A stretch of DNA of 33,637 bases from an uncultured Eubacteriales bacterium (GTDB lineage Bacteria; Bacillota; Clostridia; Christensenellales; Aristaeellaceae). This document shows, one piece after another, positions 1 to 6,879 of the stretch (position 1 is its first letter; each line of letters starts with the position of its first letter). The DNA lies in the NCBI GenBank assembly GCA_902798105.1, contig CADBVG010000016.1, forward strand, positions 1 to 33,637. The letters run 5' to 3'. The notes beneath the pieces were generated by a model. It had not been told where the DNA came from and ran no database searches. It saw only the letters and a program-made list of their open reading frames with translations. The position numbers and the translations under genes are program-made.

Positions 1-1
1 C

Positions 2-325
2 GTAAACGCGCCGCAGACGAAGGTGTCGGCCATCGGCCAGGTGTCGGCCCAGGACCTCCACGAGGCGCTGGAGGGCGCCGAGGCGATACTGTTCAAGTCT
101 CCCACCTGCCCGAACTGCAAGGCGGCGATGGCGCTGCTGGACAAGGCGGGCGTGAAATACGCGGCGGTGAACGCCGCCGACGCCCGGGAGCTGACGGCCA
201 AGTACGGCGTCAAGCAGGCCCCCACGCTGGTGGTACGGACCGAAGAGGGCTTCGAGAAGTACCGCGGGGTTTCGGACATCAAGGGGTGGCTGATGGGCGG
301 CCATGTACTGAATAAGGCACAGTAA
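2..325 (+). CDS. C-terminal thioredoxin-like domain of a truncated larger protein (possibly anaerobic ribonucleotide reductase)
   Basis: The reading frame is open from base 2 and runs off the left edge, so only the C-terminal ~107 residues are visible. The GTG at 23 is probably an internal valine. The visible part is a thioredoxin/glutaredoxin fold: a beta strand ending in the redox motif T-C-P-N-C-K, then a helix, then the cis-proline motif K-Q-A-P-T-L-V-V. It stops just before trxB, which would supply the reductase for such a domain. Some Clostridia ribonucleoside-triphosphate reductases carry a C-terminal domain of this type, joined by a segment like the N-A-P-x-T-K-V-S seen here. That identity is inferred from memory of the family; the catalytic part lies outside the window. 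A stand-alone thioredoxin is less likely because no start with a ribosome binding site is seen. Confidence 0.7.
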   Translation, partial: VNAPQTKVSAIGQVSAQDLHEALEGAEAILFKSPTCPNCKAAMALLDKAGVKYAAVNAADARELTAKYGVKQAPTLVVRTEEGFEKYRGVSDIKGWLMGGHVLNKAQ

Positions 326-347
326 AATAGAGCAAGGCAAGAATCTC

Positions 348-379
348 AATGCAGATGCCCTTGTGGGCATCTGCATTTT
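348..379 (+). terminator. Rho-independent terminator
   Basis: A perfect 13 bp stem (348-360 with 365-377) has a TTGT loop and is followed by TTTT. It lies 22 bases before the trxB start, so it either ends the upstream transcript or tunes read-through into trxB. Confidence 0.75.
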
Positions 380-401
380 GAGAGTGAAAGAGGTACCGAC
401 T

Positions 402-1319
402 ATGTACGACATCATCATCATCGGCGGCGGTCCGGCGGGCATGACGGCGGCGCTGTACGCCCAGCGCAACGGCAAAAAGGCGCTGGTCATCGAGAAGAAC
501 GGCTTTGGCGGGCAGATCACCCACTCCCCGAAGGTGGAGAACTATCCCGGCACGCTGCAAATGAGCGGCAACGAGTTTGCCGATAAAATGCTGGACCAGA
601 TCATGGCCCAGGGGGCGGAGATCGAGCTGGAAAACGCCGTGGCCGTGGAGGACCTGGGCGATCACAAGGTCGTGCGCACCGAGGAGGGTAGCGCCTTCGA
701 GGGCAGGACCGTGGTGATCGCCACCGGCGTAAAGCACCGGATGCTGGGCCTTGAAGGCGAGGATGAACTGGTGGGCGAGGGCATCTCGTTCTGCGCGGTG
801 TGCGACGGCGACTTCTACAGCGGTCAGCGTGTGTGTGTGGCCGGGGGTGGCAACTCGGCCCTCCAGGAGGCCGTGCTTCTGTCTGAGAAGTGCAGCGAGG
901 TCGTCATCCTCCAGGACCTGTCTGCCCTGACCGGCGAGCAGAAGCTCCAGGACGCGCTTCGGGCGAAGGCCAACGTCCGCGCGATCTGCGACACGAAGAT
1001 CGACGGCCTGGTCACCGAAAATGGCGCGCTGCGGGGCGTGGAGATCGAGAGCCGGACCAACGGGGAAAGGCAGGTTATCAACTGCGACGGGCTGTTCGTG
1101 GCCATCGGCCTGATTCCCGAAAACGAGCCCTTCAAGGCGCTGGCCGAGTTGAACGACTGGGGCTACTTTGCCTCCGGCGAGGATTGCAAAACCCGCACCC
1201 CCGGCGTGTACGTGGCGGGCGACTGCCGCAGCAAGGGCGTGCGCCAGCTGACCACCGCCGTGGCTGATGGGGCCACTGCCGCGCTGGCCGCCTGCCGCTA
1301 CATCGACACGGAGCTGTGA
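402..1319 (+). CDS. trxB: Thioredoxin-disulfide reductase
   Basis: FAD- and NADPH-dependent reductase that regenerates reduced thioredoxin in the cytoplasm. The 305-residue protein is the usual length. It has the N-terminal FAD site G-G-G-P-A-G near residue 10, the redox-active C-A-V-C-D-G motif near 130, the NADPH-binding G-G-G-N-S-A-L motif shortly after, and the C-terminal FAD motif Y-V-A-G-D-C. The ATG at 402 is chosen over upstream in-frame starts because AGAGG sits 8 bases before it and the protein then begins directly with the Rossmann strand. It follows a protein with a thioredoxin domain, its probable substrate. The downstream DUF3786 gene overlaps its stop codon, suggesting co-transcription. 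Confidence 0.95.
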   Translation: MYDIIIIGGGPAGMTAALYAQRNGKKALVIEKNGFGGQITHSPKVENYPGTLQMSGNEFADKMLDQIMAQGAEIELENAVAVEDLGDHKVVRTEEGSAFEGRTVVIATGVKHRMLGLEGEDELVGEGISFCAVCDGDFYSGQRVCVAGGGNSALQEAVLLSEKCSEVVILQDLSALTGEQKLQDALRAKANVRAICDTKIDGLVTENGALRGVEIESRTNGERQVINCDGLFVAIGLIPENEPFKALAELNDWGYFASGEDCKTRTPGVYVAGDCRSKGVRQLTTAVADGATAALAACRYIDTEL

Positions 1320-1945
1320 CGGCGGGGATGGGTAAGCCGGATAACCGCCAGTATGACGAGATGCTGGCCGCCAGCCTCCGCCGGCTGGAGGGAATCGATT
1401 TGGCCATCGCGGCGGAAAGTGCCGGCCTCGCGTGGGACGGGCAGGGGGTCGAAGGGGTGAGCTTTGGACAGCGGTTTCGGCTGGACGGCAAGACCCTCCG
1501 CCCGACGCCGGAAATCGACATGTGGCAGCACCTGGCCATGCTGCAATACCTCTGGGGCGCGGACGGGAGCCTGCCCACGGATCGCTGGATCGGCATGGGG
1601 GAGCTGGCCGAGGGCGGGTTGGTCCGCGGCACGTCCTTCGATGGGGAGATCGATAGGCTTATCGCCACGCGGCTGGGTAAATGCGCTCCCGAAGCGGTGT
1701 GCCAGGCATGCGCGGCGTTGGGCGCGGATTTTCCCGGGAACGGTCCCGCCGACCTCTGCGCCGTGTTTTGCTTCATGCCCCGCTTTCCGCTACGGCTGAA
1801 CCTGTGGTACGCCGACGACGAGTTTCCTGCCTCGGGCAAGCTGCTGGTCAACGCGGGCGTTCACCACTGCCTGGGCACCGAGGCCATCGGCACCGTTGGC
1901 TGTATGCTGGTGGACCGGCTGTGCGCGCTGGCGGAAGGGAAATAA
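1316..1945 (+). CDS. DUF3786-family protein (copy 1)
   Basis: A 209-residue cytoplasmic protein that I assign to DUF3786 from its C-terminal block: aromatic-rich strand, then D-D-E-F-P-A, a short loop and an N-A helix region ending in a D-R-L helix. The function of the family is not known to me. The GTG at 1316 overlaps the trxB stop by 4 bases; an ATG at 1328 is an alternative start, but neither has a strong ribosome binding site. The coupling to trxB suggests one transcript. A second, divergent DUF3786 gene lies at 28513-29139, so the genome keeps at least two copies. Cysteines are scattered without a clear CxxC pair, so a redox role is not supported. Confidence 0.7.
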   Translation: MTAGMGKPDNRQYDEMLAASLRRLEGIDLAIAAESAGLAWDGQGVEGVSFGQRFRLDGKTLRPTPEIDMWQHLAMLQYLWGADGSLPTDRWIGMGELAEGGLVRGTSFDGEIDRLIATRLGKCAPEAVCQACAALGADFPGNGPADLCAVFCFMPRFPLRLNLWYADDEFPASGKLLVNAGVHHCLGTEAIGTVGCMLVDRLCALAEGK

Positions 1946-1951
1946 AGGAAT

Positions 1952-2203
1952 AAAAAAAGATCCTTCGTTTCGCTCAGGATGACTAGAGTGTGTTTCTAAA
2001 ATGCCTGAAGCGCAATTTCGGCGTCTTTGCCTGCATTTCCGCGTTGATTTCCCTTGACTTAGCCCCACTAAGCCTGCGGAACCCACTAAGCCTGCGGAAA
2101 ATCGCCTTGAAATGCAGCCAAATCCACTCGAAATTGCATCTCCCTGCATTTAGAAACACACTCTAATTTTGACGGTGCCTTCCTGTGTGAAGCGAAGGAT
2201 TTT
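1952..2203. repeat. Intergenic inverted-repeat element (MITE-like)
   Basis: The gap between the DUF3786 gene and the LRR gene is mostly one element. Its inner ends, 1984-2004 and 2146-2165, are near-perfect inverted repeats reading TAGAGTGTGTTTCTAAA. Further out, a 'gatccttcg' segment (1959-1967) is mirrored by 'cgaaggat' near 2200. Inside is a perfect tandem 18-mer (2064-2081, 2082-2099) and inner complementary blocks (2012-2020 with the 2130s). It contains no credible reading frame. It could be a non-autonomous mobile element or a structured transcript. Confidence 0.6.
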
Positions 2204-2208
2204 ATCTG

Positions 2209-3141
2209 TTATGCCTCAGTTTCCACGGTGAATCCCCTCTCCCGGCAATAGCGCTCGGCGGCGGAGTCCGCGGCGACATGGAAGGTGGCGGCGCAATCCT
2301 CGGGGAAGGCGTCCGCGCCGATGGTGGTGACACTGGCGGGGATCGTTACATCTTTCAAAGAGGGGCACATGGCGAATGCCATGGCGTTGATGCCCTGCAC
2401 GCCTTCGGACAGCACTACCTCCCGCAGGGCGATACAGCCCGCAAAGGCCCCGTTCGACAGGGCGCGGATGGTGCCGGGCACCCGGACCCGCGTCATGCGC
2501 CGGTTGCCCGAGAAGGCGGACTGTGTCATGCCCGTGACGAGGTGGCCTTCGATCAGCATCGGCAGGGAGACGTCGCGCTCGCTGCCGCTGTAGCCCTTCA
2601 ACAGGGCGTTGCTGAAATCGGAAAGCAAATATCGGAAGCCGTCGGCGCTGCCCTGGGAATCGCCCTTTACGGTGGAGATTTCCGGCATGTCGGAAAGGGG
2701 AAATACATTCCTGCCTGTGTTCAGGTGCCGCTCCAGTACCCCGGACAGCAGGCCGCTGAGTATCACGGCGAAGGCGATCCAGGCCACGCCGACCAGCACG
2801 AGAATCCGGCCCGGGTTGACCTCCACAGCCGCGTCCGGATGGAAGCGGGTGGGATCGTCGACGTCGTAAAGTATGTCCACGGTCTGGCCGACGGGGTACC
2901 GCTCCCGCTCAAATGTCCCCTTGCAGCGCTGGCGGACCTTTTGACCGTCCGCCATGAATTCGAGCACGGGAATACAGTATCTGCCCCTGCCGGTTCCGTC
3001 GGCATGGGCCACGACGGTGCCGGTGGCGCGGGTGCGCTCCTGTTCCTGGCGGCGCGTATGATAGCTCTGAATAGCGATGCCAACGATCAGCAGGATCCAG
3101 CCGGCGGCGGAAATCGCGGCGAACAGACCAAATGTGAGCAT
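2209..3141 (-). CDS. Membrane protein: DUF3592-like N-terminus plus BspA-type leucine-rich repeats
   Basis: A 310-residue protein. Hydrophobic segments at about residues 3-25 and 112-134 flank a beta-rich region with R-Y-C-I-P-V-L-E-F and V-D-I-L-Y-D-V-D-D-P, the pattern of DUF3592. From about 195 to 280 are leucine-rich repeats of the BspA (LRR_5) kind: I-R-A-L-S-N-G-A-F-A-G-C, then L-x-x-V-x-I-P-A-S-V-T-T-I-G-A-D-A-F. The C-terminal segment resembles the usual cap after such repeats. The ATG at 3141 has GGGAGG 10 bases upstream. It lies 35 bases after the HPr-like gene in the same direction, probably in one operon. BspA-type repeats usually sit outside the cell and bind partners; what this one binds is unknown. 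Confidence 0.75.
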   Translation of the reverse strand: MLTFGLFAAISAAGWILLIVGIAIQSYHTRRQEQERTRATGTVVAHADGTGRGRYCIPVLEFMADGQKVRQRCKGTFERERYPVGQTVDILYDVDDPTRFHPDAAVEVNPGRILVLVGVAWIAFAVILSGLLSGVLERHLNTGRNVFPLSDMPEISTVKGDSQGSADGFRYLLSDFSNALLKGYSGSERDVSLPMLIEGHLVTGMTQSAFSGNRRMTRVRVPGTIRALSNGAFAGCIALREVVLSEGVQGINAMAFAMCPSLKDVTIPASVTTIGADAFPEDCAATFHVAADSAAERYCRERGFTVETEA

Positions 3142-3176
3142 GGGGCTTCGACCTCCCGTCGGTCAGGGGACGGTCC

Positions 3177-3404
3177 TCAGGTGGTATACTTTTCAAGTGC
3201 CTCGAGCAATTCCCAGGCCTGGTTGGAATACACCTCCACAGTGACGGGCTTGGTCAGGTCGAGGCTGTAGATGCCGAGTATGGACTTTGCGTCGGTGACG
3301 GCGCGACCCTGCCTGAGGGCGATGGTGAACGGATAGTTGTTGACGAGATTGGCGAAGCTCTGTATATCGGCCGTGTCCCGAAGAAGGATATCGAGGGTGT
3401 GCAA
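3177..3404 (-). CDS. HPr-like (Crh-like) protein lacking the phosphorylatable histidine
   Basis: A 75-residue protein with the HPr fold pattern. The block D-A-K-S-I-L-G-I-Y-S-L (residues 38-48) matches the regulatory Ser46 region of HPr, with the serine at residue 41. The active-site segment H-A-R-P-A is replaced by D-I-Q-S-F, so the His15 position appears to be Asp13. Loss of the histidine with retention of the serine is the pattern of Crh, the regulatory HPr paralogue of Bacillus. A role in carbon catabolite signalling is therefore possible, but it is inference. The TTG start at 3404 is supported by AGGGAGG about 8 bases upstream. The gene has its own promoter and is followed at 35 bases by the LRR membrane protein. 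Confidence 0.75.
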   Translation of the reverse strand: MHTLDILLRDTADIQSFANLVNNYPFTIALRQGRAVTDAKSILGIYSLDLTKPVTVEVYSNQAWELLEALEKYTT

Positions 3405-3488
3405 TGGTGACGCCTCCCTTCATGCTGGAACGGTGTTATTGAGAAACAAACCGTTAAAACGGGGATAAATTTTAAAGTGATATGAACT

Positions 3489-3517
3489 ATTATAGCACGG
3501 CGCCGGGAGAAATGCAA
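3489..3517 (-). promoter_or_regulatory. Sigma-A promoter for the HPr-like/LRR genes
   Basis: On the minus strand, TTGCAT (3512-3517) and TATAAT (3489-3494) are separated by 17 bases, about 85 bases upstream of the HPr-like start. The rest of the 3405-3772 gap holds the divergent rpmH promoter and a GC-rich inverted segment near 3550; I see no further gene there. Confidence 0.75.
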
Positions 3518-3633
3518 GTATTATGCGAATGTTTGGTAAAATTTTTGTCGCCCCGGGCGGCGGCAAAATGCCCACCGGTTTGGATGATGGACTTGCATTT
3601 TTGATCAAATAATGATATTTCACACAACCGGTC

Positions 3634-3662
3634 TTGACAGCCCTGGGCAAATCTCTTATACT
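3634..3662 (+). promoter_or_regulatory. Sigma-A promoter of the rpmH operon
   Basis: A consensus TTGACA (3634-3639) and TATACT (3657-3662) are separated by exactly 17 bases, ~110 bases before rpmH. This fits a highly expressed ribosomal protein operon. Confidence 0.85.
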
Positions 3663-3772
3663 GTTAAGGCTGTTACTTTGGCATTGTTCGCTGCCAAGGC
3701 GATTTTCCGTGATCTGGAGACGGGAGGGCCGCGGGGCGAATGCGACATAATAATTTGTAAGGAGTGTTCCAA

Positions 3773-3910
3773 ATGTCTGTCCGTACTTATCAGCCCAAGA
3801 AGCGTCAGAGAAGCAAGGTTCATGGTTTCCGCGCGCGCATGAAGACCCGCGCCGGCCGCAACGTACTGAAGGCCCGTCGCGCCCGCGGCCGCAAGGTTCT
3901 GTCCGCATAA
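3773..3910 (+). CDS. rpmH: Ribosomal protein L34
   Basis: A 45-residue, very basic component of the large ribosomal subunit. It shows the L34 signature T-Y-Q-P-K-K-R-x-R-S near the N-terminus, H-G-F-R-A-R-M in the middle and a C-terminal [11 protein letters not shown]. The length matches the family (44-46 residues). The start has AAGGAG 9 bases upstream. It opens the conserved cluster with rnpA, whose start lies only 6 bases after its stop. Confidence 0.97.
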   Translation: MSVRTYQPKKRQRSKVHGFRARMKTRAGRNVLKARRARGRKVLSA

Positions 3911-3916
3911 CGCGAT

Positions 3917-4291
3917 ATGGCGGCAATGCGCGGGGACGCGCGGGGCAGTGAAAGCTTCGGGCGCCAGTACCGATTGGGCAGCAACCGGAATTACCGGTAT
4001 GTGTATCGCCGGGGCAAGGCCTGGCCTTCCCGCAACCTGGTGCTGATCCACCTGAAGGGGAGGGACCTGAAGATCGGGTTCTCGGTTTCGGGCAAGGTGG
4101 GCAACGCCGTGACCCGCAATCGCATTCGCCGTTGCCTGCGCGAGGATGTGCGCCGCCTGCGCACGCGCATGAAGTGCGGCAGGTATGTGTTCATCGCGCG
4201 CACGTCGATCGTGAACGAATCCCACACTGCCATAACGCGCGAGATGCAGAAGCTGCTCGAACGTGCGAAGCTGCTTCGGGATACGCCCTGA
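3917..4291 (+). CDS. rnpA: Ribonuclease P protein component
   Basis: Protein subunit of RNase P, which helps the RNA subunit cut the 5' leader from pre-tRNA. The 124-residue basic protein has the family start pattern Y-R-L[14 protein letters not shown] and the RNA-binding motif [12 protein letters not shown] around residues 61-72. About 14 residues precede the usual start of the domain. No clear ribosome binding site precedes the ATG at 3917, which fits translational coupling to rpmH 6 bases upstream. It is followed by yidD, in the standard order. Confidence 0.95.
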   Translation: MAAMRGDARGSESFGRQYRLGSNRNYRYVYRRGKAWPSRNLVLIHLKGRDLKIGFSVSGKVGNAVTRNRIRRCLREDVRRLRTRMKCGRYVFIARTSIVNESHTAITREMQKLLERAKLLRDTP

Positions 4292-4317
4292 AAGGGCGTT
4301 TGCAGAGGAGGAGACCC

Positions 4318-4548
4318 ATGCGTCGCTTGCGCAGTATGCCGAAGCGGGTCCTGCTTTGGCTGATTCGCTTTTACCGGGCGAATCTGTCGCCGCTGCACCC
4401 GGCGTGCTGCCGGTTTACGCCGACCTGTTCGCAATATGCGATGGAGGCCGTTGAAAAATACGGTGCCGCCAAGGGAGGGTATCTGGCGCTGCGCCGAATA
4501 TTGCGTTGCCATCCGTTCCATGAGGGCGGATACGACCCTGTGCCCTGA
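4318..4548 (+). CDS. yidD: Membrane protein insertion efficiency factor YidD
   Basis: A 76-residue protein thought to help YidC- and Sec-dependent membrane insertion at the inner face of the membrane. Diagnostic motifs are F-Y-R-x-x-L-S-P-L, [12 protein letters not shown], and [13 protein letters not shown] at the end. An amphipathic N-terminal helix (residues 7-20) precedes the Cys-rich core. The ATG at 4318 is chosen because AGGAGGAG stands 5-8 bases before it; the frame stays open upstream but overlaps rnpA. Its place between rnpA and yidC is the conserved arrangement. Confidence 0.95.
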   Translation: MRRLRSMPKRVLLWLIRFYRANLSPLHPACCRFTPTCSQYAMEAVEKYGAAKGGYLALRRILRCHPFHEGGYDPVP

Positions 4549-4677
4549 GAGCTTGGTGAGGTCCTGGAAAATGCTCCGCAGCCAACCAGATGCGCGGCGG
4601 GGCATTTCTGTGAATTGACCCACGGGACGGCCGGGTCATCGTCGGGGGAGCAACATCATCAATTTGGAGGTTAGACA

Positions 4678-5694
4678 ATGACAGCCTTTTTTGTCAATCT
4701 GTTGACCTGGATCAACAACCTGGTGGGAAACTACGGTTGGTCAATCGTCGTGTTCACACTGTTGATCCGCCTGGTCCTGCTGCCCCTGGACATCAAGAGC
4801 AAGAAGAGTATGCGGGCGATGAGCAAGATTCAGCCCAAGGTGCAGGCGCTTCAGAAGAAGTACGCCAACGACAAGGACAAGCTGAATCAAAAGACCATGG
4901 AGCTGTACCGCAAGGAGCACGTCAGCCCCACGGCAGGCTGCCTGCCGATGCTGATCTCCCTGCCGATCCTGTGGATTATGTTCTCGGCCATGCGCACGCT
5001 GGGCAACGAGTATACCATCCAGATGCTGCTGGACATGAAGAACACCGGCAAGTCGCTGACGGTCGCCGACCTGAGGGCGGCAGGCTACAGCTGGCTGTGG
5101 ATTAAAAACGTGTTCCAGCCCGATTCCTTCTTTGCCACCATACTGCCCGCGGTGGGCAGCAACCTGCGCATGATCCAGCCGGTCAACGGCTCGGCCATAC
5201 TGACGGCAGAGAACATCAATACGGCGCTGGAGTTCCTGAAATCCAGCGAGTATTCCGCGATGGCTTCGAACCTGATCCCCGCGAGCGCCTTCTCTGTGCA
5301 GACCATCCATTTCCTGTTCATCAACACCACACTGACGATTCCCAATTCCTTCTCCAACCTGTTCCAGTATGGCAACGGCCTGTTCATACTGCCCCTGTTG
5401 GCGGGCGGCAGCCAGTTCTTCATGACCAAGATCATGAACGGCAAGCAGACCAAGGAACAGAAGGAGCTGCAGCAGGCCCAGCAGGCCGATCAGACCAACC
5501 CGATGAACAGCCCGGTGATGAAGTGGTTCTTCCCGCTGTTTTCGGTGTGGATTTGCGCCACGTCCAACGCCGCGTTCTCCATCTACTGGATGGCGGCGAA
5601 CGTGATCCAGATCGTGCAGCAGCTGGCCGTGAACTATTGGTTTGAGCGCCAGGACGCCAAGACCGCCGCGCTCGAGCCGGGTACCGACGAATGA
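4678..5694 (+). CDS. yidC: Membrane protein insertase YidC/OxaA
   Basis: Inserts and folds membrane proteins alone or with SecYEG. The 338-residue protein lacks the large periplasmic domain of proteobacterial YidC. After the first hydrophobic segment (G-W-S-I-V-V-F-T-L-L-I-R-L-V-L-L-P-L) comes the cytoplasmic coiled hairpin with I-Q-P-K-V and then C-L-P-M-L-I-S-L-P-I-L. The arginine in L-L-I-R-L is the conserved groove residue. The loop at ~115-215 is longer than in Bacillus SpoIIIJ. I see no lipobox at the N-terminus, unlike many Bacillus homologues. GGAGG lies 7 bases before the ATG. A 129 bp gap separates it from yidD, and jag follows 31 bases later. Confidence 0.95.
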   Translation: MTAFFVNLLTWINNLVGNYGWSIVVFTLLIRLVLLPLDIKSKKSMRAMSKIQPKVQALQKKYANDKDKLNQKTMELYRKEHVSPTAGCLPMLISLPILWIMFSAMRTLGNEYTIQMLLDMKNTGKSLTVADLRAAGYSWLWIKNVFQPDSFFATILPAVGSNLRMIQPVNGSAILTAENINTALEFLKSSEYSAMASNLIPASAFSVQTIHFLFINTTLTIPNSFSNLFQYGNGLFILPLLAGGSQFFMTKIMNGKQTKEQKELQQAQQADQTNPMNSPVMKWFFPLFSVWICATSNAAFSIYWMAANVIQIVQQLAVNYWFERQDAKTAALEPGTDE

Positions 5695-5725
5695 ATTACT
5701 TTTTCAAGCAAGGAGGCAACGTGCC

Positions 5726-6673
5726 TTGAAATCCATTGAAGCCAGTGGCAAGACGGTAAAGGACGCCATCAGGAATGGCCTGGCCGAGCTGGGATGCGAT
5801 TCTGACGACGTCGATATTCAGGTTGTTGAAATGGGCAGCCCCGGGCTGTTCGGCATGTTCGGCAAACCCGCCAAGGTGCGCCTGACGGTAAAGGCCGACG
5901 ACCCGGCCCTCGAGATCGAGATGCCGGTGCTCTCACTGGACGCCGGCAACACCCGCAAGCCCAAGCAGGACAAGCGCAAGGCGGAAAAGCCCGCGCCCAA
6001 GGTAGAGAAGCCCGTTGAAAAGGCCGTGCCCGTCGATGAGGGGCCAGCCGCCTCCGATGAGGAGGAAGCTCCGAAGAAGAGCCGCAACCGCAGGCGTCGC
6101 CGCGGCGGTGCGAAGAGTGCCGAAGCTGCCGAGGGCATGGAGAACGCCGCCGAGGCGACGGAAGCCCCGGCACCCGCCCCGATCATTGAGCACGAGCCCT
6201 TCGTGCCCACCCCTGTGGAGGAACAGTCCGACGAGGCGAAGAAGGCCAGCGCCTTCCTGTCCGGCCTGACCGAGCGCATGGGCGTGCCCGTTGAGATCGC
6301 CCTGCAGGAGAGCCCCGAGCAGCTGCGCATGCAGATGACCGGCGAGGGCATGAGCCTGTTGATCGGCCGCAGGGGCGAGACCCTGGACGCGCTGCAATAC
6401 CTGACCAGCCTGAATATCAACCGGGGCCGCGAGGAGTACCTGCGCGTCTCCATCGACACCGAAAACTATCGGGCCAAGCGCGAGGAGGCCCTGCGCAAGC
6501 TGGCCATCCGCATGGCGGGCCGGGCCAAGAAGAGCGGCCGCCGCGTGGCGCTGGAGCCCATGAACCCCTACGAGCGCCGGATACTGCACTCCGCGTTGCA
6601 GGACGATCCCGACGTTACCACCCATTCCGAGGGCGAAGAGCCTTATCGCCGGGTGATCATCACGCTGAAGTGA
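5726..6673 (+). CDS. jag: RNA-binding protein Jag/KhpB
   Basis: RNA-binding partner protein encoded after yidC in Firmicutes and linked to cell elongation and sRNA or mRNA binding with KhpA. The 315-residue product has a Jag_N domain (about residues 1-55, with S-P-G-L-F-G-M-F-G). A long charged, Ala/Pro-rich linker (~60-175) contains an Arg patch R-N-R-R-R-R-R. It is followed by a KH domain (I-G-R-R-G-E-T-L-D-A-L-Q) and a C-terminal R3H domain (P-M-N-P-Y-E-R-R-I-L-H). The TTG at 5726 is chosen because AAGGAGG precedes it by about 9 bases and the protein then begins with the typical K-S-I-E-A-S-G-K-T-V. Longer starts would overlap yidC. Confidence 0.92.
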   Translation: MKSIEASGKTVKDAIRNGLAELGCDSDDVDIQVVEMGSPGLFGMFGKPAKVRLTVKADDPALEIEMPVLSLDAGNTRKPKQDKRKAEKPAPKVEKPVEKAVPVDEGPAASDEEEAPKKSRNRRRRRGGAKSAEAAEGMENAAEATEAPAPAPIIEHEPFVPTPVEEQSDEAKKASAFLSGLTERMGVPVEIALQESPEQLRMQMTGEGMSLLIGRRGETLDALQYLTSLNINRGREEYLRVSIDTENYRAKREEALRKLAIRMAGRAKKSGRRVALEPMNPYERRILHSALQDDPDVTTHSEGEEPYRRVIITLK

Positions 6674-6685
6674 GCGTGAATACGC

Positions 6686-6716
6686 AAAGCCCCGAAGCAA
6701 CCGGCTTCGGGGCTTT
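6686..6716 (+). terminator. Rho-independent terminator after jag
   Basis: The stem AAAGCCCCGAAGC (6686-6698) pairs perfectly with 6704-6716 around a five-base loop and ends in TTTT. It closes the rpmH-jag operon. Confidence 0.85.
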
Positions 6717-6800
6717 TGCGATGATTTTTGCATAACTACTCTTTCAAAAGTATAAATATACATCAACTGTGCATATTGCGTTAATTATCGTGAATATAGC

Positions 6801-6829
6801 TTGCATTTTAACGCATAGCGATGTATAAT
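6801..6829 (+). promoter_or_regulatory. Promoter of the amino acid ABC transporter, with overlapping inverted repeat
   Basis: TTGCAT (6801-6806) and TATAAT (6824-6829) are spaced by 17 bases. An 8 bp inverted repeat, TGCGTTAA (6777-6784) and TTAACGCA (6808-6815), brackets the -35 box and could be a regulator site. Confidence 0.75.
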
Positions 6830-6879
6830 CGGGGCAATTCAAACGGAGAGCACTCCGCGATAAAATGGAGGTACATACC

